Shown piece by piece: positions 1 to 4,925 of a stretch of 8,162 bases of DNA; the first letter of the stretch is position 1, and each line of letters begins with the position of its first letter. Origin of the DNA: an uncultured Bacteroidales bacterium (GTDB lineage: Bacteria; Bacteroidota; Bacteroidia; Bacteroidales; UBA3663). The position numbers were made by a program, and so were the translations under genes. The stretch spans positions 1-8,162 of the forward strand of contig CAJOOX010000135.1 in the NCBI GenBank assembly GCA_905236195.1, written 5' to 3'. The notes beneath the pieces are model-generated. The model was not told where the DNA came from, made no database searches, and worked only from the letters and a program-made list of their open reading frames with translations.

Positions 1-2
1 TC

Positions 3-1277
3 AAAGCCTGGGTTAACTCTCAGGAAGGCGGACGTTTCTGGTATGACGAAAATAGCAAAGCGGTTCAGAAAATGGAAGAGGACCTGAGGGATGGTGCATC
101 AACCACCATCAGCGTTGAGACAACCTCCACATCAACGGTTGACCAGAAGTATGGCGACAACGACCTTGCCACCACACTTGCAATCAGTCCCTCGACTCCG
201 ACTATGACCTATCCCTTCGTGAATTGGAACTTCCTGCGTCAGACCGACAACCTGACCTACACGATTCTCCTTGACATCGAGGACAACTCCAAGGCCGTCT
301 TGGATATCGAGACCGTATGGGGTTCCAAGGATTATGGCACACTGACCCTTCTGACGCTGGGCGGTCAGAGCGTAACTGCCGGTTCTGTCGAAACCAGTGC
401 CAACAATGTGAAATTCAAGAACGTTCCTATTGCCAACATCCTGAAAGGCTTCAAGATTCACAACACAAATTCCGACATCAAGCTCCAGTCTATGGTGTTG
501 ACCATCCGCTACAAGGATGCCGAAAACTATAAACTGGAAGCAGACGGCGTATATACCTACACTCCCGTCCCCGAACTGTTCAACCACACCAAATACAACA
601 CTTCTGAACAACTGGGTTACAAGATTAACTTCACCTGCGGTGAGGGTGTTCGGTATGTAAAGGTTGAAACGGAATGGGCGGAAAGTATATATAACGGCGT
701 TTCTATTACCGCACTTAACGGACAGGAAGTTCTGTGGAGCGGCTCCTACTCCAATAACAACAAAACCGTAACTTTCGACAAGGTGGATCTCTCCGCCCTC
801 AATGTTACCACTGGATTCATCCTCACCGGATTCACTGATAAGACCAGGGACCTCTTGAGCTCTGTGAAGATAACAGTCCTCGAGGAAGAGAAGGAAGATG
901 ATGGTGATGATGATGTTAATGTGACAAAGTTGTCTTTCGGAACGAATATTGTAGCTCCTGTCGAAGTTGGAAACAAACAGAATTCATGGAATACTTCTTT
1001 AACATACAAATATACTGTAAGAATCCCTGAAAATACTACAAAAATTAAGATTACATCCTATTGGGAAGAAGCTAATGAAAATGTAGATTTTTGGAATACA
1101 TCGTTAGATAGTTGGGAATATTGGATGCGATCCTCATACTCAACAACATCTGTTATTGAATTTTCAAAAGCGCAATTAGATGAGAAATTTGCTGATGGAA
1201 ATTATTACACGTTCCATATCACTCATTATAGTGGCTCAAAGATGAGCAATAACTCCATCACCATCGAAGTCGAATAA
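3..1277 (+). CDS. C-terminal part of a large secreted/surface protein with three tandem beta-rich domains (5' end outside window)
   Basis: The frame is open from the left edge through to the TAA at 1275-1277, so the ATG at 72 is probably internal and the start lies outside the window. The residues before it (KAWVNSQEGGRFWYDENSKA) look like the end of another domain, which I cannot name. After a Ser/Thr-rich linker come three related domains of about 100-115 residues, at roughly nt 210-522, 567-885 and 927-1274. Each shows a strand ending in a conserved Trp (IETVW, VETEW, ITSYW), a Ser-containing turn, a [VI]xF strand (VKF, VTF, IEF), a helix-like segment leading into GF or YTF, and a final S-x-x-[LIV]-[TK]-[IV] strand. 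An acidic linker, EEEKEDDGDDD, joins domains 2 and 3. Domain 3 has much lower GC than domains 1 and 2. Tandem all-beta modules at a C-terminus suggest an adhesin or an accessory region of a polysaccharide-active enzyme. That is inference, as I recognise no family. A terminator follows immediately. Confidence 0.8.
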   Translation, partial: KAWVNSQEGGRFWYDENSKAVQKMEEDLRDGASTTISVETTSTSTVDQKYGDNDLATTLAISPSTPTMTYPFVNWNFLRQTDNLTYTILLDIEDNSKAVLDIETVWGSKDYGTLTLLTLGGQSVTAGSVETSANNVKFKNVPIANILKGFKIHNTNSDIKLQSMVLTIRYKDAENYKLEADGVYTYTPVPELFNHTKYNTSEQLGYKINFTCGEGVRYVKVETEWAESIYNGVSITALNGQEVLWSGSYSNNNKTVTFDKVDLSALNVTTGFILTGFTDKTRDLLSSVKITVLEEEKEDDGDDDVNVTKLSFGTNIVAPVEVGNKQNSWNTSLTYKYTVRIPENTTKIKITSYWEEANENVDFWNTSLDSWEYWMRSSYSTTSVIEFSKAQLDEKFADGNYYTFHITHYSGSKMSNNSITIEVE

Positions 1278-1292
1278 CCGACAACAAAATTT

Positions 1293-1326
1293 TACCACCC
1301 GGCCAACTGCCGGGTGGTATTGTTTT
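1293..1326 (+). terminator. Rho-independent terminator of the first gene
   Basis: An 11-bp perfect stem (T-ACCACCCGGC at 1293-1303 pairing with GCCGGGTGGT-A at 1309-1319) closes a 5-nt CAACT loop and is followed by TTGTTTT. It starts 16 bp after the stop codon at 1275-1277. The flanking AAAATTTT on the left could let it work on the opposite strand too. Confidence 0.9.
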
Positions 1327-1338
1327 AAAAGGAAGCCT

Positions 1339-1437
1339 CCATCCGTCTCGGCTTGTCCCGTAAAATTCATTTGATGTCTCCATCGATGATCGACAGAGGC
1401 AAAAAAATTATTCCGAGGAGCTATCGATGCCCGATAG
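1339..1437. repeat. Decayed left block of the 41-bp palindrome array (about 3 units)
   Basis: Three 17-bp elements begin at 1339, 1380 and 1421, exactly 41 bp apart, matching the period of the main array. They read CCATCCGTCTCGGCTTG, CCATCGATGATCGACAG and CTATCGATGCCCGATAG. The last keeps perfect outer arms (CTATCG/CGATAG). The middle one keeps an inner dyad, TCGAT-G-ATCGA. The spacer at 1397-1420 begins AGGCAAAAAA, as does the main-array spacer at 1846-1869, which supports common descent. They look like diverged members of the same array. Confidence 0.7.
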
Positions 1438-1448
1438 AGATAATAAGC

Positions 1449-1486
1449 CTCACCCCCGAACCCCTCTCCAAGGGGCGAGGGGAGTG
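1449..1486. repeat. GC-rich dispersed-type repeat with inverted repeat
   Basis: A C-rich then G-rich stretch contains an inverted repeat, CCCCTC (1461-1466) against GAGGGG (1477-1482), with a 10-nt loop. Elements of the form 'CCTCACCCCCGA-CCCCTCTCC-...-GAGGGGAGTGA' are, as far as I recall, common intergenic repeats in Bacteroidota and other bacteria; this needs a genome search. It lies between the decayed and intact blocks of the 41-bp array, where the array also loses phase by 2 bp (162 bp rather than 164 between units at 1421 and 1583). It may therefore be a later insertion. Confidence 0.5.
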
Positions 1487-1582
1487 AAATGTTTTTATAC
1501 GTAGCCAGATAATGATTATCGCATTAAATGATATTCATAACTGTCCCCTATGCTGATGAACCTGAAAATAATTTCCAAGCCT

Positions 1583-1968
1583 CTATCCGAATCGGATAGA
1601 CCCGACAAAACTTTTCCAAGCCGCCATCCGAATCGGATAGACCCGACAAAACTTTTCCACGCCGCCATCCGAATCGGATAGACCTTCCAAATCATTTCCA
1701 CGTCGCTATCGGAATCCGATAGACCCTCAAAAAGATTTCTATACCGCTATCAGACTCCGATAGGGCCGTCAACGGCTTTCCTTACGTCTATCGGACTCCG
1801 ATAGACCCTCAAAAAGATTTCCATACCGCTATCGGACTCCGATGGAGGCAAAAAATGTTTTCCTCAGGTCTATCGGACTCCGATAGACCTTTCAAAGGAT
1901 TTCCACATCGCTATCGGACTCCGATCAACCCTCCAAAAGATTTCCACATTGCTATCGGACTCCGATAG
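1583..1968. repeat. 41-bp periodic array of ten 17-bp odd palindromes
   Basis: Ten 17-bp dyads begin at 1583, 1624, 1665, 1706, 1747, 1788, 1829, 1870, 1911 and 1952, every interval exactly 41 bp. The first three read C[TC]ATCCGA-A-TCGGATAG. The other seven follow CTATCGGA-N-TCCGATAG, with N being A in the 1706 unit and C in the rest. Single-site deviations occur at 1747 (A for G in the left arm), 1829 (right end GATGG) and 1911 (right end GATCA). The 24-bp spacers are related to each other: most start ACCC or ACCT, have an A-rich centre and then TTTCC. This makes it a tandem repeat with a conserved dyad, not a CRISPR. A 41-bp step is about four helical turns, so all dyads would face roughly the same side of the DNA. 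The role is unknown; an array of binding sites for a dimeric DNA-binding protein is the simplest reading. Confidence 0.95.
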
Positions 1969-2084
1969 AGCCTCAAATGGTAATTCAGCACAGAATCAAA
2001 ATCAGGGGTAAAGATAAAGATTTTTATTAAAATGTTCGTTATATTAAACATTTTTTCTTATTTTGCACCCAATAAGGTACAATT
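1969..2084 (+). promoter_or_regulatory. Promoter and leader region of the HTH gene
   Basis: This AT-rich stretch links the array to the HTH gene. TATTTTG at 2059-2065 resembles the Bacteroidota -7 box (TAnnTTTG) but is one base short. TTCG at 2035-2038 is a possible -33 element about 20 bp upstream. Transcription would begin near 2071, giving a leader of about 14 nt. No strong Shine-Dalgarno sequence is visible, which is usual in this phylum. Confidence 0.5.
2029..2054. promoter_or_regulatory. Candidate operator dyad in the HTH gene promoter
   Basis: Inverted arms AAAATGTT (2029-2036) and AACATTTT (2047-2054) are separated by 10 bp and lie between the putative -33 and -7 elements. A dyad in this position is what an autoregulating XRE dimer would use. 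The sequence is AT-rich, so chance is possible. It differs from the palindromes of the array. Confidence 0.35.
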
Positions 2085-2384
2085 ATGGGTAAGAACACAT
2101 TTGGAAAGACGATGCCAAGGGCATTGAGCAAGAACCTGAAGATCATGGGCGAACAGATTATGCTGGCACGTAAGCGCAGGCATCTGTCCATGCAGGACAT
2201 AGCGGACAGGGCGACAGTGACACGACTGACTGTCTCTAAAGTGGAACATGGTGACCCGACGATTTCCATGGGTATTTATGCTCGCGTACTCTTTGCGCTG
2301 AATCTGGAAAACGACATCACCCTGCTTGCTGTCGATGACGCTCTTGGCCATCAGCTTCAGGATGCAGAACTGCTTGGAAAATAA
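2085..2384 (+). CDS. HipB-like XRE-family helix-turn-helix transcriptional regulator (orphan antitoxin-like)
   Basis: This 99-residue soluble protein contains one XRE/Cro-C1 helix-turn-helix: GEQIMLARKRRHLS (about 22-35), a positioning helix MQDIADRA (36-43) and a recognition helix TRLTVSKVE (46-54), followed by GDPTISMGIYARVLFALNLENDI (56-78). That last segment and the ending DALGHQLQDAEL match the small HTH proteins that accompany HipA-family kinases in Bacteroidota (recalled pattern, not searched). No hipA follows; the next gene is an ATPase-nuclease. The start at 2085 fits the putative promoter; Met10 at 2112 is an alternative. A Lys-rich stretch is encoded in a different frame just past the stop (2384-2443), hinting at a lost or frameshifted basic tail. 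It probably binds DNA as a dimer and represses its own promoter or its neighbour. The dyad at 2029-2054, the 41-bp array and the inverted repeat at 2418-2484 are candidate targets. Confidence 0.85.
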   Translation: MGKNTFGKTMPRALSKNLKIMGEQIMLARKRRHLSMQDIADRATVTRLTVSKVEHGDPTISMGIYARVLFALNLENDITLLAVDDALGHQLQDAELLGK

Positions 2385-2417
2385 AAAAGAAGCCCTACAA
2401 GAAGAATAAAATCCGCG

Positions 2418-2484
2418 AAAAATGCCCGATACTGGGCGAAAGTTGAAAAAAAAAGTATATTTTCGCCCAGTATCGGCGATTTTT
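2418..2484. promoter_or_regulatory. Long inverted repeat upstream of the ATPase gene (operator or attenuator)
   Basis: Perfect 16-bp arms CCGATACTGGGCGAAA (2426-2441) and TTTCGCCCAGTATCGG (2461-2476) flank a 19-bp A-rich centre. Past a 2x2 mismatch the pairing resumes with AAAAAT (2418-2423) against ATTTTT (2479-2484). The right arm abuts the ATPase promoter at about -50 to -35. It could be an operator, or a hairpin ending the upstream transcript (the 3' side runs into TTTTT). The hexamer TATCGG/CCGATA at its outer ends also occurs in the array dyads, but in the opposite arrangement, and six bases can match by chance. Confidence 0.8.
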
Positions 2485-2497
2485 AAAAAAAATGATG

Positions 2498-2505
2498 TAT
2501 CTTTG
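2498..2505 (+). promoter_or_regulatory. Bacteroidota -7 promoter box (TAnnTTTG) of the ATPase gene
   Basis: TATCTTTG matches the Bacteroidota sigma-ABfr -7 consensus TAnnTTTG exactly. Transcription would start around 2511, leaving only about 14 nt before the ATG at 2525. This argues against the upstream in-frame ATG at 2492, which lies 5' of the box. A clear -33 TTTG is not visible; the AT-rich flank of the inverted repeat occupies that position. Confidence 0.65.
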
Positions 2506-2524
2506 TACCCAAAAACAAGACTAT

Positions 2525-3952
2525 ATGCAAAACTCAATTATCGGACGAAAAGAGGAGATGGCACTGCTGGAGAAGTATATGACTTCGAACCATTCAGAGT
2601 TCATTGCCATTTATGGACGCAGACGTGTGGGGAAGACATTCCTTATACGTCAGTATTTTCATAATAGGTTCACCTTTGACATGACAGGGATTATAGAAGG
2701 AAAGAAAACAGAACAGATGACAGCCTTCACTTACGCACTTAAGCAATATGGCTACAAAGGCCGGAAACCAGCTACATGGCTGGATGCTTTTTTTGCCCTG
2801 CGCGGTCTGTTGGAGCAAAAGTTGGAACACGGAACGCCATGTGTGGTGTTTATAGACGAAATGCCATGTCTTGATACTCCCAAATCAGGATTTGTTCATG
2901 CGTTGGGACATTTTTGGAACAGTTGGGCAGCATGGCAGGCTGAAATAAAGTTGATAGTATGCGGTTCTGCGACCTCATGGATGGTGCGCAACATCATCGA
3001 CAACCACGGCGGACTGCATGACCGCGTGACACATGAAATGGCATTGAAACCCTTTACACTCCGCGAGACGGAAGAATATTTCCAGGCATTCGGGTTCCCT
3101 TGGTCGCGTCTCAGTGTGCTGCATACCTACATGGCTGTGGGCGGTGTACCTTACTACCTGGGCCTGTTCAATCCCGAGGAAAGTCCGGCACAAGGTATTG
3201 ACCGTTTGTTTTTCTCGGAAAACGGAGAATTGCAGAAAGAATACAGGCGGCTGTTTGCCTCACTGTTCAGAAATCCGGAACCCTATCTTGCTGTCATCAA
3301 ATTGCTGGCAACCAAGCCATCAGGGATGACTCGTGAAGAAATTCGTGAGCAGTTGGGTACCAATAATAACGGACATCTCGGCGAACTTCTGACTGACCTC
3401 GTTTATTGTGACTTCCTGCGCTTGTATAAGGTAAGGGAGAAAAAGGTGAAAACCAATTCGTCCATCTACAAACTGGTGGACTTTTACACCTTGTTCTATC
3501 ATTCGTTCATAGGAAAGGCTTCCATGAATACGAGCTATTGGACTCGGCTGCAAGGAACACCCAGTGTGAACACATGGCTTGGACTGGCCTACGAGCGTGT
3601 ATGCATGGCACATGTATCACTGATAAAGAAAGCCTTGGGTATCGGCAACGTGGTGACGGAGTCGTATTCATGGCGCAGCAAGGACCCGGAACATCCGGCT
3701 CAAATTGACTTGTTGATAGAACGAGCCGACAAGATGATAAATCTATGCGAAATCAAGTACAGCGAAACAGATTATAGCCTTTCGCAGGAAGAATATCTGA
3801 ACATTGGGCGCAGGGTTGAAAATTTCAGAACCGCCGTACAGACACATTACGGTATCGTACCCACGCTTATCACCACTTTTGGTCTGGCAAGGGGAATGTA
3901 TGCCGACTCCATTCATGCCTCGGTAGTCTTGGATGACCTCTTTTCTGAGTGA
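2525..3952 (+). CDS. P-loop ATPase with C-terminal DUF234/PD-(D/E)xK-type nuclease domain
   Basis: This 475-residue cytoplasmic protein opens with MQNSIIGRKEEMALLEKY, the usual beginning of Bacteroidota members of the PF01637-type (Archaeal ATPase) family. I therefore prefer this start over the ATG at 2492, which lies before the promoter box. Walker A is GRRRVGKT (31-38) and Walker B is VVFIDE (107-112). The segment KLIVCGSATSWM (142-153) and the Arg in GGLHDRV (162-168) fit the sensor regions of the family. A winged-helix-like linker follows (around TREEIREQL). The C-terminal domain carries a restriction-endonuclease-fold triad: Glu in AYERV (about 357), Asp in QIDLLIE (about 395) and E-x-K in CEIKY (409-411), all intact. 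Proteins of this class are common in Bacteroidota and archaea, but their function is poorly known; links to defence or mobile elements have been suggested. It is expressed from its own promoter downstream of the HTH gene. I see no truncation or frameshift. Confidence 0.9.
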   Translation: MQNSIIGRKEEMALLEKYMTSNHSEFIAIYGRRRVGKTFLIRQYFHNRFTFDMTGIIEGKKTEQMTAFTYALKQYGYKGRKPATWLDAFFALRGLLEQKLEHGTPCVVFIDEMPCLDTPKSGFVHALGHFWNSWAAWQAEIKLIVCGSATSWMVRNIIDNHGGLHDRVTHEMALKPFTLRETEEYFQAFGFPWSRLSVLHTYMAVGGVPYYLGLFNPEESPAQGIDRLFFSENGELQKEYRRLFASLFRNPEPYLAVIKLLATKPSGMTREEIREQLGTNNNGHLGELLTDLVYCDFLRLYKVREKKVKTNSSIYKLVDFYTLFYHSFIGKASMNTSYWTRLQGTPSVNTWLGLAYERVCMAHVSLIKKALGIGNVVTESYSWRSKDPEHPAQIDLLIERADKMINLCEIKYSETDYSLSQEEYLNIGRRVENFRTAVQTHYGIVPTLITTFGLARGMYADSIHASVVLDDLFSE

Positions 3953-3979
3953 TCTCGACAGGAGAAATTTTGAGAAACA

Positions 3980-4028
3980 AAGGGCGGGAACCCGTTTAAC
4001 GAGGATGTCGGCGCGGGTTCCCGCTCTT
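3980..4028 (+). terminator. Hairpin downstream of the ATPase gene, probable terminator
   Basis: A 15-bp stem with one G-U pair (AAGGGCGGGAACCCG at 3980-3994 with CGGGTTCCCGCTCTT at 4014-4028) encloses a 19-nt loop. It starts 27 bp after the stop codon. It lacks a clean downstream U-run, so termination efficiency is uncertain. Confidence 0.6.
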
Positions 4029-4268
4029 GATTATCGTATGTGAATGTTCATTTTACAGTCTATCTTTTTAATTCATAGAAGTCATAGCTATTTAATACTT
4101 CTGGAGAAATATGGGGTCACCTGCATAACCACGTGAGAACAAGCACACTGAAATGATAGGAAACGGAATATCACAAGGTCTCGCTGAAAGCGCAGAAATT
4201 TTTGGTTTCAGGTTCCAAGAAACTTGAAACCGGCTTTCGGTCAATGACTCATGGGTAAGGGTTATCGG
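4029..4268. other. Gene-free convergent spacer
   Basis: Together with 3953-3979, this spacer separates the plus-strand ATPase gene from the 3' end of the minus-strand operon. I found no credible reading frame, tRNA or 41-bp array unit. The only structures are a weak inverted repeat AGAAGT/ACTTCT (around 4077-4103) and the hairpin at 4204-4231. Confidence 0.6.
4204..4231 (-). terminator. Weak hairpin at the 3' end of the minus-strand operon
   Basis: GGTTTCAGGTT (4204-4214) can pair with AACTTGAAACC (4221-4231) around a 6-nt loop, with one G-U pair on the plus strand that becomes an A-C mismatch on the minus strand. On the minus strand it is followed by AAAAATTTC, not a proper T-run. It lies 38 bp past the last operon stop codon and is only a possible terminator. 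Confidence 0.3.
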
Positions 4269-4925
4269 TTATGGCAGTTTGACGAATCGCGTACTGGCCC
4301 AGATTTCCAGATAACTGCTTGCCGACTGGTAGGGCTGTCGGTCGGACCATACGCCATAGAGCTCCTGGTTCTGCGGAAACTTGAAGACAGTTCCTTCCTT
4401 TGACACCCATTCGCTCCATAACGTCATCCCCTCTAACCGCCCCGTCTGAATATTTTCAGAAAGGAAGTAGAGATGTTGTGAGTAAGTAGCTACGGGCGTA
4501 GTGGCACTGAGCAGCCATCCCAGCCGGCGTTTGCCGTCCTGTTCGTCCACCGTCACCTGCCAGTCGGCAGCAATGGCCGTGCCGTCCTTTACACGGAGGG
4601 TGTCGGCATGACAGCACAGGCTGCTGCCGTCGTCGGCCAGTGTGGCTGTGAATCGGATGGTATCGATGGTAGCTCTGCCGATGCCGTCGTCATTATCAAT
4701 ACCTGCGGGCGAGGCTACAAGCATCCATTGCCCCGTCAGGCCCTCGAAGGCCGGTGTTGCATCCTGCCTAAACTCGATGCCGTTGATTTCTGCGACGGGC
4801 CACACCTTGGTGGTACCGTCCTGCATACGGATTTGCAGGTTGTAGTCCTGAGCCGTGGCTGCCAGGCTAAAAAGTGCAGCCGACAGCAACAGACATTTGC
4901 GTATAATCTTTCCCATTGTTATCAT
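4269..4925 (-). CDS. Small secreted protein with N-terminal DGT module, function unknown
   Basis: A 218-residue protein with a signal peptide (MGKIIRKCLLLSAALFSLAATA, cleaved before QDYN). The mature end carries the short motif YNLQIRMQDGTTKVWPVAEI followed by NGIEF, similar to the starts of two other proteins in this operon. Next comes LTGQWMLVASP, a lipocalin-like opening, then a mostly beta sequence with two neighbouring Cys (SLCCHAD). I do not recognise the family. The ATG at 4925 gives MITMGK; the ATG at 4916 is equally likely and places the Lys/Arg n-region at the usual distance. The gene overlaps the end of the barrel gene by 50-59 nt, so it is cotranscribed and probably translationally coupled. 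It is the last gene of the operon and likely acts in the periplasm or on the cell surface with the barrel protein. Confidence 0.8.
   Translation of the reverse strand: MITMGKIIRKCLLLSAALFSLAATAQDYNLQIRMQDGTTKVWPVAEINGIEFRQDATPAFEGLTGQWMLVASPAGIDNDDGIGRATIDTIRFTATLADDGSSLCCHADTLRVKDGTAIAADWQVTVDEQDGKRRLGWLLSATTPVATYSQHLYFLSENIQTGRLEGMTLWSEWVSKEGTVFKFPQNQELYGVWSDRQPYQSASSYLEIWASTRFVKLP

Noticed and set aside
1516..1701. 61-codon reading frame on the minus strand with repeated FGWRLGK-like segments
   Set aside because: It is a translation of the 41-bp array; the period is not a multiple of three and the frame has no gene-like context.
1583..1968. CRISPR array
   Set aside because: The 17-bp repeats are too short and palindromic throughout, and the 24-bp 'spacers' are similar to each other. 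No cas gene is present.
2418..2484. Insertion-sequence terminal inverted repeats
   Set aside because: The arms are only 19 bp apart with no transposase or target duplication visible, so an operator or hairpin is more likely.
2058..2537. 159-codon minus-strand frame
   Set aside because: It runs antisense across the HTH gene and the inverted repeat, and its translation has no recognisable domain.
2538..2545. TATCGGAC in the ATPase gene as an extra array half-site
   Set aside because: It encodes the conserved Ile-Gly-Arg of the family start and has no dyad partner, so the match is coincidental.
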